64,000 nt of DNA from an uncultured Modestobacter sp. (GTDB lineage: Bacteria > Actinomycetota > Actinomycetes > Mycobacteriales > Geodermatophilaceae). Under the pieces are notes generated by a model. That model ran no database searches and had not been told where the DNA came from. It was given only the letters and a program-made list of their open reading frames with translations. The stretch covers positions 1-64,000 of the forward strand of contig NZ_CANKUD010000013.1 in assembly GCF_947486615.1 (NCBI RefSeq), written 5' to 3'. Position numbers and translations under genes: made by a program. Of this stretch, positions 25,428 through 33,073 are shown one piece after another; position 1 is the first letter of the stretch; each line of letters starts with the position of its first letter.

Positions 25428-26051
25428 TCAGACGGTCTCGGGGACGCGGAGGTGGGCCACGACCAGGTCCAGGTCGGTGACCTCGGTGATCCGGCCGCCC
25501 ATCGCCCGGGCGTACTGCTCCCGCACCGCGTCGGCGCGCTGACCGGCGACCAGCATCGCCTCCCGGTCGGCGTAGGCGACGGCCAGCACGGTGTTGCCGG
25601 AGACCCGGTCGACCAGCAGGCTCGCGCTGCAGAACCCGGTGAGCTCCTCGATCCGGGGCAGCAGCGCCATCCGGAACGTGGCGATGTCGTCGTCCAGGGC
25701 GGACGGGTCGGGCCGGGCGCTCCAGACCAGCCGGCAGACCGCGTCCGGGCCGGTCGGCTGCGCCCGGTGCAGCACCGCGATCTTCCACTGCGCCACCACC
25801 GGCACCGCACCGAGCAGCGTGCCCAGCCGGGCCCGGTCGGGGCGCATGCTCTCCGCGCTGGCCAGCATCGCCTGCTCGTCGGCCCAGCCGCTGGTGACGA
25901 TGCACCGGCCGGTGCGGCGGCCGACGAGCATGGACAGCCCGGTGCAGCCGTCCAGGTCGGTCGCGGCCGGCAGCCACTCGTCGCGGACGTAGGCGATCGC
26001 CTGGTCGACCCGCCTGGGGTCGCCTCGCAGCGTGGCGGTCCGTGCGTACAC
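25428..26051 (-). CDS. Uncharacterized protein with two ABM-like halves (paralogue 1)
   Basis: A 207-residue protein in which two halves repeat the same pattern: GCTGLSMLVGRRTGRCIVTSGW near residue 35 and FCSASLLVDRVSGNTVLAVAY near residue 142, each followed by A-x-R/E-x-A-M-L. This suggests two tandem ferredoxin-like domains of the dimeric alpha-beta barrel (ABM) type. The gene at 34871-35494 encodes a paralogue of exactly the same length. I cannot assign an activity; ABM folds include monooxygenases and heme-degrading enzymes, but no catalytic residues are obvious. It converges with the GNAT gene. Confidence 0.7.
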   Translation of the reverse strand: MYARTATLRGDPRRVDQAIAYVRDEWLPAATDLDGCTGLSMLVGRRTGRCIVTSGWADEQAMLASAESMRPDRARLGTLLGAVPVVAQWKIAVLHRAQPTGPDAVCRLVWSARPDPSALDDDIATFRMALLPRIEELTGFCSASLLVDRVSGNTVLAVAYADREAMLVAGQRADAVREQYARAMGGRITEVTDLDLVVAHLRVPETV

Positions 26052-26391
26052 CTGCGGCTCCTCTCCGGGGAGTGGGACACCGGCAGGGCCCTCGGCAGCG
26101 CTGCCGTGGGGCGAACTGTGCTCGCTCGGTCCCGGGAACGGCGGGTCGACGACTGATGCCGCATGCGGTGACCGGGCGGGTCACGACTCTCCGTGTGTCG
26201 GCGGCTGCGGAGGGCCGCCCGCCCCCGAGAGTGGCGGCCCACCGCAGCCCGGCTCAGTCCAACACGACCGCCGGCCATCGGCCCGTCCTCGCCGGGTCCC
26301 GCGGTCGAGCTCGAGCAGCGTGCGCGCCCGTCGGGCGGCGCACCAGCGCGTGCCGGCGGTGAGTTCCCGGGCCCGGGCCGGTCTGACCTGC
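26052..26391. other. 340-bp divergent intergenic region
   Basis: This stretch lies between divergent genes and should hold both promoters. A perfect inverted repeat GTGACC-GGGCG-GGTCAC (26168-26184) is a candidate operator. No gene is visible; open frames here lack start signals and motifs. Confidence 0.4.
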
Positions 26392-26985
26392 ATGACGACG
26401 ACGGACCTCGACCTGGGCCCGGCAGCTGCCGAGCTCACCCGCGTGGTGGCTGCGGTGCGCGACGACCAGCTCACCCATCCCACGCCGTGCGCGGACACCT
26501 CCGTGGCCGCGCTGCTGGCCCACGTCCACGGGCTCGCCGTGGGGCTGCGGATGGTGGCGGCGAAGCAGCCGGACGTCGGCCCGCCTGCCGGCGGGGCGGA
26601 GGCGCTGCCGGCCGACTGGCGCACCCGCATCCCGCACGAGCTCGGTGCGCTCGTGGCCGCCTGGCGGGAGCCGGCCGCCTGGGAGGGGGTCGCCGAGGGC
26701 GCCGGGGTGGTGCTGCCGGCACCGGTCTGGGCGCGGGTGGTGCTCGACGAGCTGGTGGTGCACGGCTGGGACGTGGCGGTGGCGGTCGGCGCCGGCTACG
26801 CCCCCGACCCGGCCGGCGTGGAGGTGTGCCTGGAGTTCGTCGGCGACCGGTCCGACGCCTCCGCCGACGAGGCGCCCGGCCTCTTCGGACCAGCCGTGCC
26901 GGTGGCCGCGGACGCCCCGCCGCTGGACAGGCTGCTGGGTGCGACCGGGCGCGAGCTGCGCTGGGCGCCCCCGGTCAGCCGCTGA
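26392..26985 (+). CDS. Mycothiol-dependent maleylpyruvate isomerase-like (TIGR03086) protein
   Basis: A 197-residue protein with the MDMPI N-terminal/DinB-like fold. TPCADTSVAALLAHVHGLAVG near residue 30 supplies the helix carrying a metal-binding His, and RVVLDELVVHGWDVAVAVG near residue 120 carries the second conserved HGWD motif seen throughout TIGR03086. Members are metal-dependent thiol transferases or isomerases in mycothiol-containing bacteria; the specific reaction is unknown. ATG 26392 starts at the expected point. Its end overlaps the next, convergent gene by 11 bp. Confidence 0.85.
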   Translation: MTTTDLDLGPAAAELTRVVAAVRDDQLTHPTPCADTSVAALLAHVHGLAVGLRMVAAKQPDVGPPAGGAEALPADWRTRIPHELGALVAAWREPAAWEGVAEGAGVVLPAPVWARVVLDELVVHGWDVAVAVGAGYAPDPAGVEVCLEFVGDRSDASADEAPGLFGPAVPVAADAPPLDRLLGATGRELRWAPPVSR

Positions 26986-27769
26986 CGCCGGGGCGGCGGC
27001 GCCACTCGTCGGTCGCCTCGCCGAGGGCCACCGCGGTGGTCAGCCGCAGGGTGCCGGCCAGCCAGACCAGCAGGTCGTGCAACCGCAGCCGGGTGAGCCC
27101 CCGGCCGAACAGCTCGGCGACGGCGGCCTCCAGCGCGGTGAAGGCGGCCGGGTTCGCCCGCAGCTCGCGGTGCACCACCGCGGCGACGCTGCTGTCGCCC
27201 TCCCGGAGGTGCGCCACCGTCTGCAGCCAGGTGGCCCGGTCCAGCAGCGGCACGAGCGACGGGTGCCGGTGGTGCAGGGCGGCGATGACGTACCGGGCCT
27301 GCTGGCCGGGCAGGTCGCCGAGCCCACGCAGCGCCGCTCCGACCGTGCCGGGCTCACCGAGCACGGAGAGCTCGTCGTCCGGCAGCTCCCAGAGCGCCCG
27401 GCCGGCAGCCCGCGCGACGAGCGCCTCGGCGGCCGGCTGCACGTCGTCCAGGCACTGGCGCACCGCCGTCCAGCCGTCGGGGTCGAGCCGGCCGTGCAGC
27501 CCCTCGGCGACCAGCACGTCGTCGTCCCCGAGCGGGCCGGTGGGCACCGGGCGGGCGTCGAACCGGTCGTGCCTGAACGCCGGCACCTGCACCCAGCGGC
27601 CCTCGCGCTCGTTGGGGGAGCGGTACCGCAGCGGCCGCCGCCCGCGGGCGTAGCCGAGGACGGCGGCCAGCGCCGTCGTCCCGGGCAGCGCGTCGGGGCC
27701 TGCGCTGGGCAGGTGCAGGACCAGCTCGTCGAGGGGCACGAGGGCCGGGACGGACGGTGTGGTCACCAC
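26975..27769 (-). CDS. Hypothetical protein, possibly DUF6308-like
   Basis: A 264-residue soluble protein. RFDARPVPTGPLGDDDVLVAEGL and RYVIAALHHRHPSLVPLLDR resemble the two conserved blocks of actinobacterial DUF6308 proteins (a Y/F-x-G block followed by dD-vA, then a K-R-P-x-L-x-P block), but the match is loose and I would not insist on it. The C-terminal third is Leu/Ala-rich and helical. Two adjacent GTG codons at 27769 and 27766 follow AGGAGAGG, supporting the start. Confidence 0.6.
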   Translation of the reverse strand: MVTTPSVPALVPLDELVLHLPSAGPDALPGTTALAAVLGYARGRRPLRYRSPNEREGRWVQVPAFRHDRFDARPVPTGPLGDDDVLVAEGLHGRLDPDGWTAVRQCLDDVQPAAEALVARAAGRALWELPDDELSVLGEPGTVGAALRGLGDLPGQQARYVIAALHHRHPSLVPLLDRATWLQTVAHLREGDSSVAAVVHRELRANPAAFTALEAAVAELFGRGLTRLRLHDLLVWLAGTLRLTTAVALGEATDEWRRRPGVSG

Positions 27770-27967
27770 TGCGCCGCCTCTCCTGACGCCACCGGGCGCT
27801 GTTGTCCGGACGCCTGGTCAGCCAACCAGGTGCGCGGGCGACCCGCGCGTTCCACCGTCGCGCGGGGTGGCCGCCTCGGGGACCGGCGACCGGCCGGCGC
27901 ATGACCTGGCCCGGCGGTGGGCAGGCCGGTGGGAGGGCCGAACGTCGGTCCGATCGGAGGAACGACC

Positions 27968-28195
27968 ATGCGCACGACGACGAAGACGCTGGCCGGCCTG
28001 CTCATGGCCGGCGGCCTGGCGCTCACCGGCTGCAGCGACGCCGCGGACACCGAGGTCGAGGTCCCGACGGTCGACGTCCCCGAGACCATCGGTCCGGACA
28101 CGCTCGACGGCGAGGGCGGCGAGGGCGGCGAAGGTGAGGGCGGCGGCGAAGGCACGGGCGGCGAGGGCGAGGGCGGCGAGGGCGAGGACGGCTGA
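27968..28195 (+). CDS. Small Gly/Glu-rich lipoprotein
   Basis: A 75-residue predicted lipoprotein: MRTTTKTLAGLLMAGG then LALTGC, with the lipobox Cys at residue 22. The mature part is only 54 residues; its last 30 are almost purely Gly and Glu (GEGGEGGEGEGG-type repeats), giving a flexible, strongly acidic tail outside the membrane. GGAGGAA lies 6 bases before the ATG. Function unknown; such tails may act as spacers or bind cations. A strong hairpin terminator follows. Confidence 0.75.
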   Translation: MRTTTKTLAGLLMAGGLALTGCSDAADTEVEVPTVDVPETIGPDTLDGEGGEGGEGEGGGEGTGGEGEGGEGEDG

Positions 28196-28209
28196 CGCGC
28201 GCCGCTGGG

Positions 28210-28242
28210 CGTCGCTCCGACCGGGAGCCGGTCGGAGCGACG
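28210..28242. terminator. Bidirectional hairpin terminator
   Basis: A perfect 15-bp stem (28210-28224 with 28228-28242; CGTCGCTCCGACCGG and its complement) with loop GAG sits between two convergent genes, 15 bp after one stop and 3 bp from the other. There is no U-run, as is usual for actinobacterial terminators. Confidence 0.85.
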
Positions 28243-28245
28243 TGC

Positions 28246-29286
28246 TCAGCGGTGGCCGATGCCGCCCGGGCCGTGCTCGGGCGGGACGACCTCGCCGTCG
28301 ACGGGGGGTCCGGGCGGGGTGCCGTCGCCGAACGGGCGGCCGCCCAGCTGCTCGCGGTGGTGCGGGGTCAGCCAGACCGACGTGTCCGGGCCCAGCGGGA
28401 TGATCTGGGTCGGGTTGATGTCGGCGTGCACCACGTAGTAGTGCTCCTTGATCTGCGGGAAGTCGGTGGTGTCACCGAAGCCCGGGGTCTGGAACAGGTC
28501 GCGGGCGTAGCCCCACAGCGCCGGCAGCTCGGTCAGCTTCTGCCGGTTGGCCTTGAAGTGGCCGTGGTAGACCGCGTCGAACCGGGCCAGCGTGGTGAAC
28601 AGCCGGACGTCGGCCTCGGTGATCGTGTCGCCCATCAGGAACCGCCGGGTGGTCAACCGCTCCTCCAGCCAGTCCATCGCCGTCCAGAGCCGGTCGTAGG
28701 CCTTGTCGTAGGCGTGCTGGGAGCCGGCGAAGCCGCAGCGGTAGACGCCGTTGTTGACCTCGGTGAAGACCCGCTCGATCACCTCGTCCATCTCCGCCCG
28801 CAGGTGCTCGGGGTAGAGGTCGGGGGCGCCGTCCCGGTGGAACGCGGTCCACTCGCTGGAGAAGTCCAGGGTCATCTGCTTGAAGTCGTTGGTGACCACG
28901 GCCCCGGTCGGGACGTCGACCATCGCCGGGACGGTGATGCCGCGCGGGTACTCAGGGTCACGGGCGAAGAACGCCTGCTGCAGCCGCTCGTAGCCCAGCA
29001 CCGGGTCGCGCCCGTCCGGGTCGAGGTCGAAGGTCCAGCTGCGCTCGTCGTGCGTGGGCCCGCAGATGCCCATCGAGATCGCCTGCTCCAGGCCGAGCAG
29101 CCGCCGGACGATCGCCGCGCGGTTGGCCCACGGGCAGGCCCGGGCGATCACCAGCCGGTACCGGCCGGCCTCGACCGGCCAGCCGCTGGAGCCGTCGGCG
29201 GTGATCCGGTCGGTGATGTAGTTCTGGTCGCGCTGGTACTCCTGGCCCTTTTCGACGTATCCACTGCCGCTTCGCTCGGTGCTCAC
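28246..29286 (-). CDS. Glutathionyl-hydroquinone reductase-like (Xi-class GST) protein
   Basis: A 346-residue protein of the Xi class (ECM4/YqjG type). The catalytic Cys is in RLVIARACPWANRAAIVRRL near residue 52, and TNDFKQMTLDFSSEW near residue 136 is a family block; the C-terminal helical domain begins after VNNGVYRCGFAGSQ and includes GDTITEADVRLFTTLARFD. The family reduces glutathionylated quinones. Actinobacteria mostly use mycothiol, so the actual thiol here may be mycothiol (inference). The C-terminal tail is Pro/Gly-rich. Two adjacent GTG codons are possible starts. Confidence 0.88.
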   Translation of the reverse strand: MSTERSGSGYVEKGQEYQRDQNYITDRITADGSSGWPVEAGRYRLVIARACPWANRAAIVRRLLGLEQAISMGICGPTHDERSWTFDLDPDGRDPVLGYERLQQAFFARDPEYPRGITVPAMVDVPTGAVVTNDFKQMTLDFSSEWTAFHRDGAPDLYPEHLRAEMDEVIERVFTEVNNGVYRCGFAGSQHAYDKAYDRLWTAMDWLEERLTTRRFLMGDTITEADVRLFTTLARFDAVYHGHFKANRQKLTELPALWGYARDLFQTPGFGDTTDFPQIKEHYYVVHADINPTQIIPLGPDTSVWLTPHHREQLGGRPFGDGTPPGPPVDGEVVPPEHGPGGIGHR

Positions 29287-29366
29287 CACCCCACCCTCTC
29301 CGACCGGAGGCCGGGGCGCAGCGCGGCTCGCGGTGCTGCGTTCCCCGCCCGGCTAGCCTCGGGGGC

Positions 29367-29639
29367 ATGTCCGCTGCTCCCACCCGCCCCGAGTGGTTCG
29401 GTCACGTCGGCGTCCAGGTGGCAGCCGCCGCTGCCGCCGCCTGGAACGTCGTGCAGCTGGTGCAGCACCTGTTCGACGGCGAGGCGGGTGAGGCGTTCTT
29501 CAGCTTCGCCCTGGTCGTGGTGTTCGGCTACGTGGTGCTGGAGTCGCGGCGGTTCCGGCGTGAGCAGGAGCAGCTGGCCGCCACCGAGCAGGACGGGGCG
29601 ACCGAGGTCGTCGACCCCCGCGACGGCCCCGCCGCCTGA
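29367..29639 (+). CDS. Small membrane protein, 90 aa
   Basis: A 90-residue protein with two hydrophobic stretches (about residues 15-33 and 44-58, the latter FFSFALVVVFGYVVL) and a charged C-terminal tail ESRRFRREQEQLAATEQDG. No family is recognised. It is divergent from the GST-like gene and its stop codon abuts the stop of the convergent formate/nitrite-type transporter gene. Confidence 0.6.
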   Translation: MSAAPTRPEWFGHVGVQVAAAAAAAWNVVQLVQHLFDGEAGEAFFSFALVVVFGYVVLESRRFRREQEQLAATEQDGATEVVDPRDGPAA

Positions 29640-30497
29640 TCAGGCGCGCTCGGCGTCCGGCGTGCGGGTGTTCTCGGAGGTCTCCGCCTCGTCCGGGGCG
29701 TCCTTGAGGAACAGGTACCAGTAGGACGTCGCGACGAAGATCACCGCGCCGACCAGATTGCCCGCCCCGGCCAGCAGCCAGTTGAGGCCCACGTCGCCCC
29801 AGCCGATGTCCGGCACCCCGGCGAAGATCGCCGCCGGCAGGAAGAACATGTTGGCCACGACGTGGTCGAAGCCCATCGCCACGAAGGCCATGATCGGGAA
29901 GAAGATCGCCAGGATCTTGCCCGAGACCTCCTTGGCGGCCAGCGACATCCAGACCGCCAGGCAGACCAGCCAGTTGCAGCCCACGGCGCGCAGGAACGTC
30001 TGCCAGGCCGACTCGCCCAGCGCCTTGCCCTCGGAGATCGAGGCCAGCCGCTCGTAGGTGAGCCCCCCGGTGCCGGTGGCATCGGCATCGCCGATCACCC
30101 CGGTCTGCACGGCCAGGAAGTAGGCGACGAACAGCGCGCCGATCACGTTGCCGACCAGCACCAGCGAGAGGTTCTTCGCCACGTCGCCGACGCTGATCTT
30201 GCCGCGCATCGCACCGAGCGGGACCAGTGCCATGTTGCCGGTGGCCAGGTCGGAGCCGGCGATCAGCACGAGCACCAGCCCGAGGGTGAAGGTCGCGCCG
30301 GTGAACAGGGTGGGCAGCGTGCCCCAGGTCTCCGGGTCCAGCCCGGAGGAGACGACGATGGCGACCAGCCCGCCGAAGGCGATGTACGCACCGGCCAGGA
30401 AGGCGCTGACGAGCACCTTGTCCCAGCTGCGGCGGGTCTTCTTCGCGCCGGTCTGGGCAGCGGTCTGGGCGATCTCCTGTGGTTCGCGATCGGGCAC
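29640..30497 (-). CDS. Formate/nitrite transporter family channel
   Basis: A 285-residue FNT family protein (FocA/NirC relatives), a pentameric anion channel. Six TM segments are visible. The family features are LIAGSDLATGNMALVPLGAM near residue 80, with the conserved ATGN, and NWLVCLAVWMSLAAKEVSGKI with FFPIMAFVAMGFDHVVANMFFLP near residues 175-210, including the central His gate in GFDHVVANM. Formate, nitrite or hydrosulfide are possible substrates. GTG 30497 has GGAG upstream; the longer frame is less likely. Confidence 0.9.
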   Translation of the reverse strand: MPDREPQEIAQTAAQTGAKKTRRSWDKVLVSAFLAGAYIAFGGLVAIVVSSGLDPETWGTLPTLFTGATFTLGLVLVLIAGSDLATGNMALVPLGAMRGKISVGDVAKNLSLVLVGNVIGALFVAYFLAVQTGVIGDADATGTGGLTYERLASISEGKALGESAWQTFLRAVGCNWLVCLAVWMSLAAKEVSGKILAIFFPIMAFVAMGFDHVVANMFFLPAAIFAGVPDIGWGDVGLNWLLAGAGNLVGAVIFVATSYWYLFLKDAPDEAETSENTRTPDAERA

Positions 30498-30647
30498 GGC
30501 GGATCTCCGGAGGGTCGAGGGGAGCAGGCCCGTGGTCTCAGGCGCCAACTCGCCCCAGCCTCACGGAGTACCGGCCACCTCGCACGGTGAGCCGGCGACC
30601 TCGGCCACCTCTCGGCGCGACCCGCTCGGTAGGGGGCGCCGGCCGCC

Positions 30648-31247
30648 TCAGTCGTCGTCCCGCTGGCCGCTGGACCGTGGGCGGGCGCGGACGTGCATCC
30701 GCTCGCCCTGCGGTCCGAACAGCGCCAGCAGCTCGACCGGTGCCGGACCCGGGTTGGTCAGCGCGTGCGGCACGTGGGTGTCGAACTCCACCACCTCGCC
30801 CGGGGTGAGCTCCAGCCGCTGGTCGCCGAGGAAGAGGACGAACCGGCCGTTGAGCACGTACAGCCACTCGTAGCCCTCGTGCGTCTTGAGCTCCGTGCCC
30901 TCGACCGGGTGACCCGGCGGCATGATCATCTTGTAGGCCTGCAGCCCGCCGGGTCGGCGGGTGAGCGGCAGCATGGTCATGCCGTGCCGCTGGACCGGGC
31001 GCAGCTGGACCCGGGGGTCCGGGGACGGCGGTTCGTCGAGCAGCTCGTCCAGCGGCACCTGCAGCGCCCGGGTGAGGGGCAGCAGCAGCTCCAGGGTGGC
31101 CCGGCGCTGGCCGGACTCCAGCCGGGACAGGGTGCTGATCGAGATGCCGGTGGTCTCCGACAGCTGGGTCAGCGTGGTGTCCCTGCGCTGGCGCAGCGCG
31201 CGCAGCCGGGGTCCGACGGCCTGCAGCACCGCGTCGACGTCGCACAT
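30648..31247 (-). CDS. XRE-type regulator with C-terminal cupin
   Basis: A 199-residue regulator. Residues 12-66 are an XRE helix-turn-helix (LRQRRDTTLTQLSETTGISIS and RLESGQRRATLELLLPL as turn and recognition helix), followed by a cupin barrel (about 105-185; HEGYEWLYVLNGRFVLFLGDQ split across it, then LTPGEVVEFDTHVPHALTN). The His and Glu positions of the cupin suggest a metal or small-molecule ligand. Relatives control amino-acid, polyamine or sulfur genes. An inverted repeat lies just before its start and may be its own operator. Confidence 0.88.
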   Translation of the reverse strand: MCDVDAVLQAVGPRLRALRQRRDTTLTQLSETTGISISTLSRLESGQRRATLELLLPLTRALQVPLDELLDEPPSPDPRVQLRPVQRHGMTMLPLTRRPGGLQAYKMIMPPGHPVEGTELKTHEGYEWLYVLNGRFVLFLGDQRLELTPGEVVEFDTHVPHALTNPGPAPVELLALFGPQGERMHVRARPRSSGQRDDD

Positions 31248-31257
31248 GCCGGTCAGT

Positions 31258-31285
31258 TTGCCGCTGTGGCAAGGCGCTTTGTCAA
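31258..31285 (-). promoter_or_regulatory. Probable promoter and operator of the XRE-cupin gene
   Basis: On the minus strand a TTGACA -35-like box (31285-31280) is followed by a perfect inverted repeat TTGCC-N5-GGCAA (31272-31258), ending 11 bp before the start codon. The repeat would overlap the core promoter, so binding there should block transcription. A clear -10 box is not visible. The same palindrome with one change occurs at 63391-63405. Confidence 0.5.
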
Positions 31286-31319
31286 CCTAGCGTCACCCTG
31301 GCTCCCCTGGTGAGGGGGC

Positions 31320-33014
31320 TCAGCCGCCCTGGCGTCCGCGGCGGTCCTCCCAGCCCTCCCAGTTCTCCTCAAGCCAGCGCTCCCAGTCCTCGCCGTCCCA
31401 GCGCTCGCCGTCGTCCTCGGTGGGCTCGGCGTCGTCCTCCACCGGGGCCGGGTCGGGCGCCGGCGCGGGGGCGGGCGCCGGCTCCGGTGTCGGCGTGGGG
31501 GCGGGCGCCGGTGGTGGTGGTGGTGGGGCGACGGCGTGGGTGAGGGTGACGACGGTGCCGGGCATGACCTGGCCGACCGGGTTGAGCGCGATGACCTGGC
31601 CGTCGGGGACGTCGTCGGTCTCCAGCGGCTGCCGGGCCACCTGCAGTCCGCGCTCGACCAGGCTCGCCTCGACATCGGTGACCGGCTGGCCGACGTGGTC
31701 GGCGGTGGAGAGGCTGATCAGCGTCACCACCGGCGCGGTCGACGTCGCCGGGGAGCTCGTCATCGGGGGAGCTGCCTGCTCGGCCCGCCGGTCGCCGGCC
31801 AACTGCAGGAAGGTGACGGTGCCCCCGGCGACCACCAGCAGGGTGAGCACCGCGGCCAGCACCATCGGCCAGCGGCGCCGGCGCTCCAGGTCGTCGAGCT
31901 CCTCGTCGTCGAGGTCGGGCAGATCGGCGACCTGCTGGTCGGCCGGCTCCTCCGCGGCGTGGTGCCGGCCGGTGGCGCCCGGGCCGGGAACGGCGAAGGA
32001 CCGGGTCGGCGGGAAGGGCGGCACCGGCGTGACCGACCGGCGCACGGCCGGCTCCTCGGCGCGCAGCGCCGGCATGACCGCGGTGCGGGGCTCCCCGGCC
32101 GCGCCGCCGACCGGCCGCCCGGCGAGGACGTCGTCGACCGCGGCGTGCAGCGCGGCACCGTCGGCGAAGCGCGCGGCCGGGTCCTTGGCCATCGCCTGCT
32201 CGACCAGCCGGCGCACCGGGGCCGGGACGTCGTCCGGCAGCGGGGGCGGGGTCTCGTTCACCTGGCGCAGCGCCACCGCCAGCGCGTCGTCGCCGTCGAA
32301 CGCGCGGTGCCCGGCCAGGCACTCGTAGGCGACCAGGCCCAGGGCGTAGACGTCGCTGGCCGGGGTGGCCCGCAGACCCTGCGCCTGCTCGGGGGAGAGG
32401 TAGTTGGCGGTGCCGAGCACCTCGCCGGTGCGGGTGAGCGGCATGCTCGCCGCGGAGACCGCGACGCCGAAGTCGGTGAGCTTCACCGCGCCGTCGGCGG
32501 ACAGCAGCACGTTGCCCGGCTTCACGTCGCGGTGCACCACCCCGGCGGCGTGCGCGGCGGCGAGACCGGCGGCGGCCTGCCGCATGACCTCCAGCGTGCG
32601 GTCGGCCGGCAGCCGGCCCTCCCGGCGCAGCAGCCCGGACAGCGACTCGCCGCGCACCAGCTCCATCACCAGGTAGGCCAGGTGCTCGGTGCCGTAGGTC
32701 AGGTGCTCGGTGCCGTAGGTCAGGTGCTCGGTGCCGTAGGTCAGGTGCTCGGTGCCGGTCGCGCCGGGCAGCACCTCGCCGTAGTCGAACAGCGTGGCGA
32801 TGTTGGGGTGCAGCAGACCGGCGGAGTGCTGGGCCTCGGCGCGGAACCGGGCCAGCGACGTCGGGTTGGCGGTGAACTCCCGGCGCAGCACCTTGACGGC
32901 GACGTCCCGGTTCAGCCGGGTGTCCCGGGCCCGCCACACCTCGCCCATGCCGCCGACCGCGATCGACCCGAGCAGCTCGTAGCGCTCGCCGAGGAGCTGC
33001 CCGTCCGGTTGCAC
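31320..33014 (-). CDS. Ser/Thr protein kinase with PASTA-like domain and in-domain heptad repeat
   Basis: A 564-residue membrane kinase of the PknB type. Gly loop VGGMGEVW (residues 20-27), Lys41 in VAVK, Glu60, HRDVKPGN at 161 and DFG at 181 are all intact. Between strands beta-4 and beta-5 it carries GTEHLTY three times plus GTEHLAY (residues 87-114), about 21 residues more than its neighbour. After a Pro/Asp-rich linker comes one TM helix (WPMVLAAVLTLLVVAGG), one extracellular PASTA-like domain, an Ala-Pro repeat and an acidic Trp-rich tail. GTG 33014 has GGGGAGGA upstream and matches the start of the paralogue. It follows the paralogue by 59 bp. Confidence 0.88.
   Translation of the reverse strand: MQPDGQLLGERYELLGSIAVGGMGEVWRARDTRLNRDVAVKVLRREFTANPTSLARFRAEAQHSAGLLHPNIATLFDYGEVLPGATGTEHLTYGTEHLTYGTEHLTYGTEHLAYLVMELVRGESLSGLLRREGRLPADRTLEVMRQAAAGLAAAHAAGVVHRDVKPGNVLLSADGAVKLTDFGVAVSAASMPLTRTGEVLGTANYLSPEQAQGLRATPASDVYALGLVAYECLAGHRAFDGDDALAVALRQVNETPPPLPDDVPAPVRRLVEQAMAKDPAARFADGAALHAAVDDVLAGRPVGGAAGEPRTAVMPALRAEEPAVRRSVTPVPPFPPTRSFAVPGPGATGRHHAAEEPADQQVADLPDLDDEELDDLERRRRWPMVLAAVLTLLVVAGGTVTFLQLAGDRRAEQAAPPMTSSPATSTAPVVTLISLSTADHVGQPVTDVEASLVERGLQVARQPLETDDVPDGQVIALNPVGQVMPGTVVTLTHAVAPPPPPPAPAPTPTPEPAPAPAPAPDPAPVEDDAEPTEDDGERWDGEDWERWLEENWEGWEDRRGRQGG
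32680..32757. repeat. 21-bp tandem repeat inside a kinase catalytic domain
   Basis: Three identical 21-bp units (32680-32700, 32701-32721, 32722-32742) and a partial fourth (32743-32757) start with AGGTGCTCGGTGCCGTAG. Read on the minus strand each unit encodes GTEHLTY. The unit length is a multiple of three, so gain or loss of units keeps the frame. Confidence 0.95.
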
Positions 33015-33073
33015 GCGCTCATCCTCCCCTGCGCCGGGCGTCGGCGGGAGGGGCAACAGCGGGTGCGGTCGGG

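Noticed and set aside
32680..32757. Possible CRISPR array
   Set aside because: Units are contiguous with no spacers and encode a regular heptapeptide in frame.
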